Positions 6,953 to 15,887 are shown, numbered from the stretch's first letter. The stretch: 64,000 nt of DNA from an uncultured Acidobacteriota bacterium (GCA_903845115.1 CAIMWE010000063.1:38700-102699); one strand, 5' to 3'. Notes: generated by a model not told the origin, from the letters alone. Made by a program: numbers and translations.

Positions 6953-7727
6953 GAAGCTCGGAAATCACGCTGCCGCACCGAGGCCGGCTCCCCAGGTGAT
7001 CGCCGTCTGTGGAAAAGGAGGGGTCGGGAAGACCGCCTTCTCCGCCCTACTCTCACGGGTATTGATCGACTCGGGCGTCTCTCCCCTGCTCCTGGTCGAC
7101 GCCGATCCCGTCGGTGGGCTCACGTCGGCCATCGGCGAGCGGGCCGTCGAGACGCTTGCCGGCGTGAGGGACCATTTCATCGCCGAGGCCCGCCGCGGCG
7201 GGAAGTCGGGGGCGGCCGACGCCGCCCAGCTCCTCGAATACTCTCTCCTGAAGGCCCTCGTCGAGCGGAAGGGCTACGCACTCCTGGCGATGGGGCACAA
7301 CGGGGAGAAGGGGTGCTTCTGCCCCGCCAACAAGCTGCTGCGCTCGGCGATCGAGGGACTCGTCCCCTCCTTCGCCGCTGTCGTGATCGACGCCGAGGCC
7401 GGCATCGAGCAGATCAACCGGGACGTCACCGAGCGCGTCACCCGCGTCGTCGCCGTCGTGGACGCCTCGCAGCGGAGCCTCGACACGCTCCGGATGATCG
7501 TCGAGATGGTCGGCCCGTCGCGGGTCGGCGTCGTCGCCAACCGCTTCTCGGCGGCGGAGACCCTTTCGCTGCCCGACGGGGCGACGCTCCTCGGACAGGT
7601 CCCCGAGGACGTCGCCCTCCGCCAGTTCGACCGCGAGGGCTGGCCGCTCTGGCAGCTCCCCGAGGGCAACCCGGCGCTGGAGGCGGTCCGCCACGTGGCG
7701 GCCGTTCTCAGGAAAGACCTCGCATGA
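6942..7727 (+). CDS. CooC-like MinD-type ATPase
   Basis: 261 residues of the MinD/ParA/CooC P-loop family. The Walker A is the deviant form CGKGGVGKT (23-31), and DAD follows at 53-55. The motif GEKGCFCPANKLLR (C125, C127) is the CXC signature of CooC-type ATPases, which dimerise around a metal and mature the nickel site of CO dehydrogenase. It overlaps the preceding ACS-like gene, strengthening the link to carbon-monoxide-dehydrogenase-type metal chemistry, although no CODH catalytic subunit is in view. Likely role: ATP-dependent metal or cluster insertion into the upstream protein or into the dehydratase-like enzymes. An ArsA/NifH-like electron-transfer role is a less likely alternative. 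Confidence 0.75.
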   Translation: MPLEKLGNHAAAPRPAPQVIAVCGKGGVGKTAFSALLSRVLIDSGVSPLLLVDADPVGGLTSAIGERAVETLAGVRDHFIAEARRGGKSGAADAAQLLEYSLLKALVERKGYALLAMGHNGEKGCFCPANKLLRSAIEGLVPSFAAVVIDAEAGIEQINRDVTERVTRVVAVVDASQRSLDTLRMIVEMVGPSRVGVVANRFSAAETLSLPDGATLLGQVPEDVALRQFDREGWPLWQLPEGNPALEAVRHVAAVLRKDLA

Positions 7728-7756
7728 GATCCGTGCCAGGCGGGAAGAGATCGTAG

Positions 7757-8932
7757 ATGTCAGACAGCATTCGGCCGGCCGCCCTGAAGGCGCTGCTCAC
7801 GGCGGCGGCGTCGCTCCGGAACCCCGAGCTGGACGCCTGGACGAGCGCTGGCGGCCGCGTCATCGGTTACTACTGCCCGTTCATCCCCGAGGAGCTCTTC
7901 CTCGCGGGGGGCTTTCTGCCGTTCCGGATGCGCGGGACAGGAAGCACCGACACCGACCAGGCGGACGCCTTCTTCGACCACCTCAACTGCCCCTTCGTCC
8001 GGCACTCCTTCGACCTCGCCCTCCGGGGCGACTACTCCTTCCTCCAGGGCCTCGTCGTCGGCACCGGCTGCGACCACCTGCGCCGCATCTACGACAACGC
8101 CCTTCACGCGCCCCTAGAGGCCTCTTTCGTCTACCTCCTCGACCATCCCCGCACCATGGGATCGGAGGAGGAGGGCGCCGAGCCGATCGTCCGCTACTAC
8201 CGCGAGCAGCTCTCGAAGCTGAAGGAGGCGCTGGAGAACCACTTCGGCGTCGCCGTCACGGTACCGGCGCTCCGCGCCGCCATCTCGCTCTGCAACGAGA
8301 CGAGGCGGCTGCAGAGGAGGCTGTACGACCTTTCGGTGGCCCCGGCGCCGAAGGTCTCAGCGTCGGAGCGGGCCGCGGTCATGATGGCGGGGGCCTCCAT
8401 GCCGAAGGAGCGGTACAACGCACTCCTCTCGGAAGCGCTGAAGGAGCTCGAAACGGCTCCAGAAACTCCAGGAAAGGCCCTCGCCCGCCTGATGATCGTC
8501 GGGCCGGCCATCGAGGACCCCGCGTTCTACGAGGTCTTCGAGGAACAGGGAGCGGCGATCGTGGTCGACGACACCTGCTTCGGGGCAAGGACCGTCCAGG
8601 CGCTGGTCGACGAAGAGGCCCCCGACCCCCTGACGGCCCTCGCGAAGTACCAGGTCGTCGACATGCCCTTCTGCCCGAAGATCGGCGGCTCGCACGCCCA
8701 CCGGCTCCGCTTCATCCAGGAGATGGTCGCGAGATACCGGGTCGATGGCGTGATCGCCCAGGGCTACGTCTCGTGCGACGCCTGGGGGTGCTCGTACGCG
8801 CTCCTTCGCGAGGCGATGCAGGAGGCCGGCATCCCCTACCTGAGGGTCGAGCGCGAATACATCCACAGCGAGTCGGGCCAGCTCTCCACGAGGATCCAGG
8901 CATTTCTCGAGACGACAGGAGGCCGCGGATGA
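7757..8932 (+). CDS. 2-hydroxyacyl-CoA dehydratase/benzoyl-CoA reductase-like subunit, HgdB/BcrC type (pair 2, small)
   Basis: 391 residues, paralogous to 3686-4837 and 11150-12316. The same landmarks are kept: GYYCPFIPEELFLAGGFLPFRMRGTG, LNCPFVRHSFDLAL, GTGCDHLRRIYDN, MAGASMPKERYN, DTCFGARTV, MPFCPKIGGSHAH and VSCDAWGCSYALL. The last motif has WGCS where pairs 1 and 3 have WGGE, changing the surroundings of the presumed cluster ligand. The stop overlaps the next start (ATGA at 8929), so translation with its large partner should be coupled. It begins about 30 bases after the CooC-like gene and is probably in the same transcript. Confidence 0.85.
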   Translation: MSDSIRPAALKALLTAAASLRNPELDAWTSAGGRVIGYYCPFIPEELFLAGGFLPFRMRGTGSTDTDQADAFFDHLNCPFVRHSFDLALRGDYSFLQGLVVGTGCDHLRRIYDNALHAPLEASFVYLLDHPRTMGSEEEGAEPIVRYYREQLSKLKEALENHFGVAVTVPALRAAISLCNETRRLQRRLYDLSVAPAPKVSASERAAVMMAGASMPKERYNALLSEALKELETAPETPGKALARLMIVGPAIEDPAFYEVFEEQGAAIVVDDTCFGARTVQALVDEEAPDPLTALAKYQVVDMPFCPKIGGSHAHRLRFIQEMVARYRVDGVIAQGYVSCDAWGCSYALLREAMQEAGIPYLRVEREYIHSESGQLSTRIQAFLETTGGRG

Positions 8933-10176
8933 CTCTCCCCGCCGCTAGCCAGCCGGCCGACGCCTATGCCCAGCTGAAGTCGGAGTTCGGCTCCATGACG
9001 GCCGCCTCGTTCCAGGGCCGGATGGCCGAGTACGTGGCCTCGGGGACTCCCATCGTCGCTGGGACCGACGACTTCTTTCCCGAGCTCTTCACCGCCATGG
9101 AGGTGCCGTTCTATTTCGTCGTGAGGCAAGGCCTCGAGCTGGCGTTCCACGTCGGCAAGGGGCCCGAGGCCGTGGACGGCTACAACGAGCTGGGAGGCTC
9201 CAGCTCCCTCTGCTCGCTCCAGAAAGCCGCCGCCTACCTCCTGATGAAAGGCCGCCTGCCCAAGCCGTCGGCCATCGTCATGACCTCCACCTCGTGCGAC
9301 GGACAGACCGCCGTGAACGAGATGATGGCGAACTACGCCCCCTGGTCCGACGTGCCGAAGATGAGCTTCGACGCCTCCTTCGAGAAGGACGAGGCGAGCA
9401 TGGAGTACCTGGGGAAGCAGTGGATGCGCTTCATCCCGCTCGTCGAGAAGGCCACGGGGCGGAAGTTCGACCTCGACCGCCTCAAGGAGGTCTGCGAGGA
9501 GTCGAACCGGCAGACCCGGCTCCTCTTCGACTTCCAGGAGCTGAGGCGTGCCGTTCCCTCCCCCGTCCGGGCGGAGTGGGGATTCCTGGCGTACATGGCG
9601 GCCAGGTGGTCCGGCTGCGGCCGGCCGCTCGCGACCGCCTGGCTCCAGCGGCTCTTCGACACGACGGAGCGCCGGGTGCGGGACGGGAAAGGGATCGACG
9701 GCGTGGAGGAGAAGATCCGGTACGCCTGGTTCGACATCCTCCCCTGCTGGAGCGACCAGCTCTTCCCGAGGCTCGAGCGGGAGCTCGGTGCCGTGAACCT
9801 CATGGACCTGTACGGCTACAGCGCCCCCTGGCCGGTCATCGACACCTCGACCCTGGAGACCATCTTCACCTCGTTCGCCAAGAGGTTCCTCATCGGAAAC
9901 CCGATGACGCGGCAGATCTTCGCGCTCTCGACGGTCTACGGCGGGGATGCCGTCCACATCGCGAAGAACTTCAAGTGCGATGCCATCCTCATGCCGAGCC
10001 ACGTGGGTCACAAGGACGGCGCGGCGTCGCACCGGGTCGTCCACGACCTGTTCCGGGAGATCGGTGTCCCCTTTCTCGTCGTGGGGTGCGACGTCTTCGA
10101 CGAGCGCTACATGACGTCCGACGTCGTGTTCAACAAGATCGAGGCCTTCTTCGACACCAGCGGACTGCGGCGGTAG
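8929..10176 (+). CDS. 2-hydroxyacyl-CoA dehydratase/benzoyl-CoA reductase-like subunit, HgdA/BcrB type (pair 2, large)
   Basis: 415 residues from the ATG that overlaps the preceding stop. It is the large partner of pair 2. The family frame is clear (GTDDFFPELFTAMEVPFYF, SSLCSLQKAAAYLL, TSTSCDGQTAVNEMM, EKATGRKFDLDRLKEVCEESNRQ, GVEEKIRYAWFDILPCW, VVGCDVFDERYM). It has a single cysteine in the SSLCS segment where pair 1 has two, and MPSHVGHKD where pair 1 has MPCH. Such differences suggest that each pair acts on a different substrate or step rather than being redundant copies. A 38-base gap separates it from the transporter gene. Confidence 0.85.
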   Translation: MTLPAASQPADAYAQLKSEFGSMTAASFQGRMAEYVASGTPIVAGTDDFFPELFTAMEVPFYFVVRQGLELAFHVGKGPEAVDGYNELGGSSSLCSLQKAAAYLLMKGRLPKPSAIVMTSTSCDGQTAVNEMMANYAPWSDVPKMSFDASFEKDEASMEYLGKQWMRFIPLVEKATGRKFDLDRLKEVCEESNRQTRLLFDFQELRRAVPSPVRAEWGFLAYMAARWSGCGRPLATAWLQRLFDTTERRVRDGKGIDGVEEKIRYAWFDILPCWSDQLFPRLERELGAVNLMDLYGYSAPWPVIDTSTLETIFTSFAKRFLIGNPMTRQIFALSTVYGGDAVHIAKNFKCDAILMPSHVGHKDGAASHRVVHDLFREIGVPFLVVGCDVFDERYMTSDVVFNKIEAFFDTSGLRR

Positions 10177-10214
10177 GAGCGGCCATGTGTCTCCGCCCAG
10201 CAGGGAGGACGTGA

Positions 10215-11153
10215 ATGAAAGAGATCTTCGCAAGCCCCCTCTTCCTACAGGCGATCGGCTTCATCGCCCACAGCGGGTTCTTCTGCGTCGTCTTCGCGAT
10301 CGCCTCGCGCTGCACGCTGAAGGACCTCCTGGACGAGATAAGGAAGCCCGCGCTCCTCCTGAAAACCTTCGCCGCGACCACGGTCATCGGACCGCTGATC
10401 GCGGCCGGGGTGGTCAAGCTGCTCGACGTCCCGCTCGTCGTCGGCGGCGTCATCCTGCTCGGAGCGGCCACGGCCGGGAGTCCCCTGGCCCCCCTCGGGA
10501 CGAGGGGAAAGAAAGGCAGCCTCCAGCTCGCGTCGACGGTCATGGGGCTCCTCGTCCTGTTGATGCCGGTGACGGTGACGTTCTGGCTGTGGGTCTACAG
10601 CCAGTGGTTCCCGATGCACCTCTCGATCTCGGTCCCGAAGCTCCTGGCGACGGTGGCGCCGCTCACGATCGTCCCCCTCGTCCTCGCGGTGGCGCTCCGG
10701 GAGCTGCTGCCCGCGGTCTCGAAGGTCGCCGGGAAGGCCCTGGACCTCTACTCGAAGGTGTGCATCGTGATCCTGTTCGTCGTCTTCATCGTCCCCGGGC
10801 TCCTGGCCCTGTTCCGTTTCAAGCTCGTGGAGTTCGGGGCCATCGTCATCGTGATGTCGCTCGCGCTCGCCGCGGGCGACTTCCTGGGCGGGCCCGACGC
10901 GAGGGACCGGATCAGCGTCGCCATGGCGGCGACGGAGTGCAACATCACGGCCCTGTTCGTCATCGCCCACGTCTCGTATCCGAAGGTCCACATCCTCGGA
11001 ACGGTGCTCGCCTACATCATCGTGAGCTTCCTGACGGCGGCGGTCTGGTACAGGTTCCTCCTGTACCGGATGAAGGGGCGAGGCGAGACGCTGGAGCCCT
11101 CGGGAACAGGTTCGACGAATCCGACGAAGACAACAAAGGAGGTCAAGCAATGA
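10215..11153 (+). CDS. BASS-family (bile acid:sodium symporter-like) transporter
   Basis: A 312-residue integral membrane protein with about nine hydrophobic segments. The AATAGSPLAPLGTRGKKGSL region and the later TECNITALFVIAH segment fit the crossover elements of the BASS/arsenical-resistance-type transporter fold. Family members take up organic anions such as bile acids, pantoate or 2-oxoacids with sodium. Its place between dehydratase pairs 2 and 3, with its stop overlapping the next start (ATGA at 11150), argues that it carries the pathway substrate or product across the inner membrane. The hydrophilic C-terminal tail (GTGSTNPTKTTKEVKQ) is probably cytoplasmic and overlaps the next gene's ribosome-binding site (AAAGGAGG). 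Substrate unknown. Confidence 0.65.
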   Translation: MKEIFASPLFLQAIGFIAHSGFFCVVFAIASRCTLKDLLDEIRKPALLLKTFAATTVIGPLIAAGVVKLLDVPLVVGGVILLGAATAGSPLAPLGTRGKKGSLQLASTVMGLLVLLMPVTVTFWLWVYSQWFPMHLSISVPKLLATVAPLTIVPLVLAVALRELLPAVSKVAGKALDLYSKVCIVILFVVFIVPGLLALFRFKLVEFGAIVIVMSLALAAGDFLGGPDARDRISVAMAATECNITALFVIAHVSYPKVHILGTVLAYIIVSFLTAAVWYRFLLYRMKGRGETLEPSGTGSTNPTKTTKEVKQ

Positions 11154-12316
11154 AGTCCGGCCTGCAATCGGAGGTCTTCGAAGGGTTCGCCAGCGCGGCC
11201 CGGAGCATCTCCAACCCTGAACTCGAGAAGTGGAAGGGCGGGGGGGGCAAGGTCCTCGGGTACACCTGCTCCTTCGTCCCGGAGGAGCTGATCGTCGCGG
11301 CAGGGCTGATGCCCTTCCGCATCCGCGGGACCGGCAGCCTGACCGCGGAGAGTGCCAACGAGTACTTCGAGGCGGCGAACGTCTGCAGCTTCATCCGGCA
11401 CACGTTCGACCAGGTCCTCCAGGGAAGGTACGACTTCCTGGACGGCGCCGTGATCGGGGGCGGCTGCGACGCGAACCGGCACATCTACGACAACTGGCAG
11501 AAGAGCCCCGTTAAGCCTCAGTTCCTCGAGACGATCTTCTTCCCGCATGCCAGCGGCGAGCCGATGGCACTCGAATTCCGCGGCCAGCTCGCCGGGCTGA
11601 AGACGAAGATCGAGCAGCACTTCGGGGCGGAGATCACCGACGAGAAGCTCCGGAGCGCAGTCCGCCTCTGCAACGAGACGAGGTCCCTCCAGCGCGATCT
11701 CTACGCTCTCCGGCAGTCGGCGAACCCGCCCATCACCGGCGGCGAGACGGTCGAGGTCATGGTGGCCGGTTCCTCGATGCCCAAGGAGCGGTACAACACG
11801 ATGCTGAGGACGCTGCTCGAGGAGCTGCGAGGCGCGACCGTTCCGGAGCGGAAGATCGGCGCCCGGATCATGATCGTCGGCCCGGGCCACGACGACACCT
11901 CGATGTGCGACATCGTGGAGGAGCTGGGCGGCCTCGTCGCTGCCGACCTGACCTGCTTTGGCGGCAAGGTGATCTTCGGCAGCGTCCAGGAAGAGGGACC
12001 CGACCCGCTCCAGGCCATCGCCGACTACCAGGTCCTCGCCCGTCCCTTCTGCCCGAAGAACCTCGGGGCGCACCCTCACATCCAGAAGGAGCTTCTCGAT
12101 CAGGTCCGGGCCCTCCGGGTGGACGGGGTGATCGGCCAGAGCTTCCTCTGCTGCAACATGTGGGGGGGCGAGCTCTACATCCTGCACAAGGAGCTGAAGG
12201 AAGCGGGAATACCGATGCTCCGGCTGGAGCGCGAGTACGTGTCGGGCTCTTCGGGCCAGCTGCAGACGAGGGTCCAGGCGTTCCTCGAGACGATCTCAGG
12301 GGGTGGCTCATGCTGA
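11150..12316 (+). CDS. 2-hydroxyacyl-CoA dehydratase/benzoyl-CoA reductase-like subunit, HgdB/BcrC type (pair 3, small)
   Basis: 388 residues, closest in feel to pair 1. Motifs are GYTCSFVPEELIVAAGLMPF, NVCSFIRHTFDQVL, GGGCDANRHIYDNW, VAGSSMPKERYNTML, LTCFGGKVIF, RPFCPKNLGAHPH and FLCCNMWGGELYIL. All presumed cluster cysteines are kept, with an extra adjacent Cys (LCCN). The ATG overlaps the transporter stop and AAAGGAGGTCAAGCA supplies a strong ribosome site. Its 3' end overlaps the start of the large partner by 7 bases. It belongs to the same single-activator system. Confidence 0.85.
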   Translation: MKSGLQSEVFEGFASAARSISNPELEKWKGGGGKVLGYTCSFVPEELIVAAGLMPFRIRGTGSLTAESANEYFEAANVCSFIRHTFDQVLQGRYDFLDGAVIGGGCDANRHIYDNWQKSPVKPQFLETIFFPHASGEPMALEFRGQLAGLKTKIEQHFGAEITDEKLRSAVRLCNETRSLQRDLYALRQSANPPITGGETVEVMVAGSSMPKERYNTMLRTLLEELRGATVPERKIGARIMIVGPGHDDTSMCDIVEELGGLVAADLTCFGGKVIFGSVQEEGPDPLQAIADYQVLARPFCPKNLGAHPHIQKELLDQVRALRVDGVIGQSFLCCNMWGGELYILHKELKEAGIPMLRLEREYVSGSSGQLQTRVQAFLETISGGGSC

Positions 12317-13527
12317 ATGCGTTTTCCCAGCTGATGGCCCAGTCGGGCAAGGGGCTCTTCGAGCTGACCGTCAATCCGCAGAACGAATCCACGACGCCGG
12401 TGATCCTCTGCAACGGCGACTTCATGGCCGAGATCCCGGTGGCCCTGGGGTGCGAGTTCTCCGACCTGACCCTGACGGGTGCGATGGGAACAGCCCTCCC
12501 GGAAGGGGCCGACCTGATCGACGGAGGGATCGAGCTCGGCGTCGAGAGCCGGATGTGCAACGCCATCAAGAGCGCCTGCTACTACCTCGAGAGCGGAAAG
12601 ATCCGGACGCCGGAGATGATCATCACGACCAACGCCTGCTGCGACAGCATGGACACGCTCGCCAACCTGATGAACGCCTACGAACCCTGGGCGCACGTCC
12701 CTAGATTCATCATGGACGCGCCGCACACGCTCGACGAGGAGAGCTATGCCTACTTCGGGAGACAGCTTCGCGAGGCCGTCACCTTCTTCGAGGGGGTCCT
12801 CGGCCGGAAGATGGACTGGGACCGCCTCCGCGAGGTCTGCGTCGAGTCGAACAAGCAGAGCCAGCTGCTCCTCGAGTTCCAGGAGCTGAAGAAGGCGGTC
12901 CCCTGCCCCGCCGAGCCGGACCTCGCGCGGCAGGGGACGGAGCTGTCGCGCTGGATCAAGCATCGGGTCTCGCCGGAGGTCACGCGGTGGCTCGAGGAGG
13001 TGGTTCGCCTCACCGAGCAGCGCGTCAAGGAGGGGAAGGGGATTGACGGCGTCGACGAGAAGGTCCGCTTCCTCTGGCAGGACCTGGCCGGCAGCTGGTC
13101 GACCGGGACGGTCCTGGCGCGGCTCCAGAAGGAGCTGGGCGCGGTCTGCGTCATGGACTACGTGTCGTACGCCACCTGGACGCCGATCGACCTCGCAAGC
13201 GAGGAGAAGATGTTCGCGTCGTTCGCCAAGCGGTTCCTCCTGGAGGCCGCCATGACCCGGCAGGCGCTCCACTCCACGGACCTCTTCATCGGCGACATCC
13301 TCCGGATCGTCAAGGAGTTCCGGTGCGATGCCGTGATCATGCCCGCCCACGTCGGACATCGCGACACGAACTCCCGCCTGAAACTCGTCCGCGACGTCTG
13401 CCGCGAGAACGGCATCCCCTGCCTCGTCCTGGGGATCGACATCTGGGACAAGCGGTTCATCTCCCCCGACGTGGTCTTCGACCGGATGAGCACCTTCTTC
13501 CAGCAGACGGGTCTCATCGCGAGCTGA
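12310..13527 (+). CDS. 2-hydroxyacyl-CoA dehydratase/benzoyl-CoA reductase-like subunit, HgdA/BcrB type (pair 3, large)
   Basis: 405 residues starting inside the end of the small subunit. Landmarks are CNGDFMAEIPVALGCEF, ESRMCNAIKSACYYLES, TTNACCDSMDTLANLMNAYEPWAHVPRF, CVESNKQ and GVDEKVRFLWQDLAGSW. Unlike pairs 1 and 2, the C-terminal 'GCDVxDERY' motif is LGIDIWDKRF: the cysteine is replaced by isoleucine, and the preceding MPCH/MPSH is MPAH. If that cysteine ligates a cluster in pair 1, this subunit must bind it differently or carry none there. The stop is two bases before the porin-like gene. Confidence 0.85.
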   Translation: MLNAFSQLMAQSGKGLFELTVNPQNESTTPVILCNGDFMAEIPVALGCEFSDLTLTGAMGTALPEGADLIDGGIELGVESRMCNAIKSACYYLESGKIRTPEMIITTNACCDSMDTLANLMNAYEPWAHVPRFIMDAPHTLDEESYAYFGRQLREAVTFFEGVLGRKMDWDRLREVCVESNKQSQLLLEFQELKKAVPCPAEPDLARQGTELSRWIKHRVSPEVTRWLEEVVRLTEQRVKEGKGIDGVDEKVRFLWQDLAGSWSTGTVLARLQKELGAVCVMDYVSYATWTPIDLASEEKMFASFAKRFLLEAAMTRQALHSTDLFIGDILRIVKEFRCDAVIMPAHVGHRDTNSRLKLVRDVCRENGIPCLVLGIDIWDKRFISPDVVFDRMSTFFQQTGLIAS

Positions 13528-13529
13528 CG

Positions 13530-14357
13530 ATGCGATCGAAGCGAACGCTCGCCGGTTTGGCGGTGGCCGTCTTGGTGGCGGCAGGCCCGCTCGGCGCGCA
13601 GACGCCCGAGGAGCTGGCCAAGAAGGCGCAGAACCCCATCCAGCCGATGATCAGCGTCCCCTTCCAGCTCAACACTACCTTCAACTACGGCCTCGACGCG
13701 CTGGAGAAGCGCGGCAACCAGTACCTTCTCAACATCCAGCCGGTCGTCCCCATCTCCGTGAGCGCCGAGTGGAACCTGCTCACCCGGACCATCCTCCCCG
13801 TCCTCTCCCAGCCCGTTCCCGAGGGGACGTCGTCCTCGATCGGGGGGATCGGGAACCTCCAGGAGACGGTCTTCCTCTGCCCCGCGAAGCCGGGCAAGGT
13901 GATCTGGGGCGTCGGCCCGGTCGCCCAGCTCCCGACCGCGACCAACCATTCGATCGGCACGTCGAAGTGGAGCATTGGCCCCTCCCTCGTGGTCCTCACG
14001 ATGCCCGGCCACTGGGTGCTCGGCGCCGTCGTCCAGAACGTCTGGTCCTTCGCCGGCCCAGAGGCAGCCCCGAGCGTGAACCAGTTCCTCTTCCAGTACT
14101 TCGTCAACTACAACCTCCAGAAGGGGTGGTACCTCACCTCCTCGCCCGAGAACATCGCCGACTGGACCCAGGCCGAGAGCAAGGACAGGTGGAGCGTCCC
14201 CCTGGGCCTCGGAGCCGGCCGGGCGTTCCACATCGGCAAACAGGCGATCAACATGTCGCTCCACTACTACTACAACGTCGTGCGCCCCACGGGCAACGTC
14301 CCGTCGGGCCCCTACACGATCCGGTTCCAGTTCCAGGTCATGTTTCCCGAGAAATAG
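13530..14357 (+). CDS. Outer-membrane channel of the Phenol_MetA_deg/neuromedin-U-like type
   Basis: A 275-residue precursor with signal peptide (about 1-22, LGAQ). The rest is rich in alternating aromatic strands (QYLLNIQPVVPISVSAEWNLLTRTILPVL, WSIGPSLVVLTMPGHWVLGAVVQNVWSF) and ends in a beta-strand with terminal MFPEK. I recognise the layout as the small beta-barrel family annotated 'transporter/neuromedin U/MetA pathway of phenol degradation', whose members often accompany catabolic genes for hydrophobic compounds. Starting two bases after the last dehydratase subunit, it is probably part of the same transcript and would admit the hydrophobic substrate through the outer membrane. Confidence 0.65.
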   Translation: MRSKRTLAGLAVAVLVAAGPLGAQTPEELAKKAQNPIQPMISVPFQLNTTFNYGLDALEKRGNQYLLNIQPVVPISVSAEWNLLTRTILPVLSQPVPEGTSSSIGGIGNLQETVFLCPAKPGKVIWGVGPVAQLPTATNHSIGTSKWSIGPSLVVLTMPGHWVLGAVVQNVWSFAGPEAAPSVNQFLFQYFVNYNLQKGWYLTSSPENIADWTQAESKDRWSVPLGLGAGRAFHIGKQAINMSLHYYYNVVRPTGNVPSGPYTIRFQFQVMFPEK

Positions 14358-14429
14358 GTTTCGACCACCTGGGCTCCCGGTCCGCACAACGGCCCGGAAC
14401 CGCCCCCTAACCGGTACAGGAGACAGACC

Positions 14430-15887
14430 ATGAAGCCGTCGTGCTCCACCTGGGCCACCTTCCTCGCCGCAGCGGCACTCGCCCTTGCGACCCTCCCGGC
14501 GGCCCTCTCCGCCGAGGAGGCGAAAGCCCCAGCCGCGGCGAAACCGGCCGCGGCAAAGCCTACGAAGCCGGCCAAGGCCGACCCGAACATGACGAAGGTG
14601 CTCGATGCGGTCGCACGGGAGACGTACGAGCAGGTCCTCAACAAGTACAAGGTCGCCTACTACTTCTGGTACGACACCTTCGCGAACGGGGAGGTCCCGC
14701 CCGAGAACGTGGTCGCCGCCGACAAGAAGCTCAAGCTCGCCGAGAGCCAGATCAACGCGCGCGCCTTCGACGCCGCAAGAAAGCTCCTGGCCGAGGCCGA
14801 CGCGCTGCTGAACGTCTACAAGAAGAGCTATGACCAGTTCCCCTACGAGGCGCCCACGCCGCTCCTGAAGCCCGATCTCTCGAAGGCCCAGAAGGCCAAG
14901 GCCGCCGACTACGCCGTCCTCGACCGCTACGGCGTCCTGATGAACGACATCGGACCTTCCATCTGGGGCCGGGGCGACGATGGCGAGTACTACTTCATCA
15001 TGACCTTCTTCAACTACCACGCCCGCGGGAAGATCATCACCCCCGTCGTCGTCGAGATCATGAGCACGAAGGACCCTGGCAAGCGGTACGTCTACCTCCT
15101 GAACAAGGAGACGAAGGTCACCCGGACCGCCGACTCGATCGACTATTACTGCGAGGACGGCGGGAAGACGTTCCACCTCTTCGTCAAGGACGACCCGGTC
15201 GGCGGGGGGACGACGGTCCTGGCCGAGGGGAAGTACCCCGCATTCCCCGGGAAGGCCCCGGCGATGAGCTTCCGCGTCACCACAACCCCCACCTTCTCGT
15301 ACTGGTACAACCAGAACGTCGGGGCGGCCCTGATGTACCCAGGGGTCGTCCTTGCGGGCTTCGAGCAGCCGGGGCCGGCCTCGGGGACCATCACGATGGG
15401 AGACAAGACGGTCACCTTCACGAAGAACGCGGGGGCGGTCACCGAGGTCTGCATGATCAGCGGCGCCCCGGGGAACACGAAGTACGACGAGTACCGGAGC
15501 ACGATGACGAAGTACGGGAACGAGTGGTACATCGCCGTCCACACGGACCAGGTGGACGCGATGTTCATCAGCTATGGGAAGTTCCGGGACGCCGGGATTT
15601 ACTACAAGGGGAAGTACATCGTCCCGACGGAGTACAAGCTCGTTCCCGGCATCGCGAATCAGACGCTCACGCTGATCGCGAAGACCAATGAGTACGGCGA
15701 CCTGGTCCTCGATTTCCAGATGGCGCTCCACGATCCGGTCTACACGGAGCGGGTTGCAACGGTGGACGGCACGTTCGACGGCCAGCCGCTGACGAACGGA
15801 GGAGCCTGGTTCGAGCACGTCTTCAAGGGCTCCCCCGACGGGATCAAGGCGGTACAGGAATCCCCGCAGCTCGTCGACCCGATGTAG
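14430..15887 (+). CDS. Exported protein, first of three tandem paralogues (possible AttH/CrtC-like fold)
   Basis: A 485-residue precursor with signal peptide (about 1-27, LSAEE) and an Ala/Lys/Pro-rich linker. A helical hairpin follows (about 55-130, with YYFWYDTFANGEV and a second helix of Ala/Leu heptads), then a ~330-residue beta-rich domain. The beta domain ends with KYGNEWYIAVHTDQVDA, IVPTEYKL, GDLVLDFQ and GTFDGQPLTNGGAWFEH. That ending resembles the C-terminal half of AttH/carotenoid 1,2-hydratase (CrtC) lipocalin-like proteins, in which a conserved PLTN/RG-type strand leads to an ELxGY-like motif. The resemblance is weak and the function is not established. Residues shared by all three paralogues (W-Y-N-QN, GFE, YGNEW) are candidates for the active or binding site. 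Confidence 0.5.
   Translation: MKPSCSTWATFLAAAALALATLPAALSAEEAKAPAAAKPAAAKPTKPAKADPNMTKVLDAVARETYEQVLNKYKVAYYFWYDTFANGEVPPENVVAADKKLKLAESQINARAFDAARKLLAEADALLNVYKKSYDQFPYEAPTPLLKPDLSKAQKAKAADYAVLDRYGVLMNDIGPSIWGRGDDGEYYFIMTFFNYHARGKIITPVVVEIMSTKDPGKRYVYLLNKETKVTRTADSIDYYCEDGGKTFHLFVKDDPVGGGTTVLAEGKYPAFPGKAPAMSFRVTTTPTFSYWYNQNVGAALMYPGVVLAGFEQPGPASGTITMGDKTVTFTKNAGAVTEVCMISGAPGNTKYDEYRSTMTKYGNEWYIAVHTDQVDAMFISYGKFRDAGIYYKGKYIVPTEYKLVPGIANQTLTLIAKTNEYGDLVLDFQMALHDPVYTERVATVDGTFDGQPLTNGGAWFEHVFKGSPDGIKAVQESPQLVDPM

Noticed and set aside
3686..13527. Interpretation as a standard class I benzoyl-CoA reductase (BcrABCD) locus
   Set aside because: Only one activator-type ATPase is present instead of BcrA plus BcrD, there are three subunit pairs, and no ring-hydrolysing or CoA-ligase genes accompany them.
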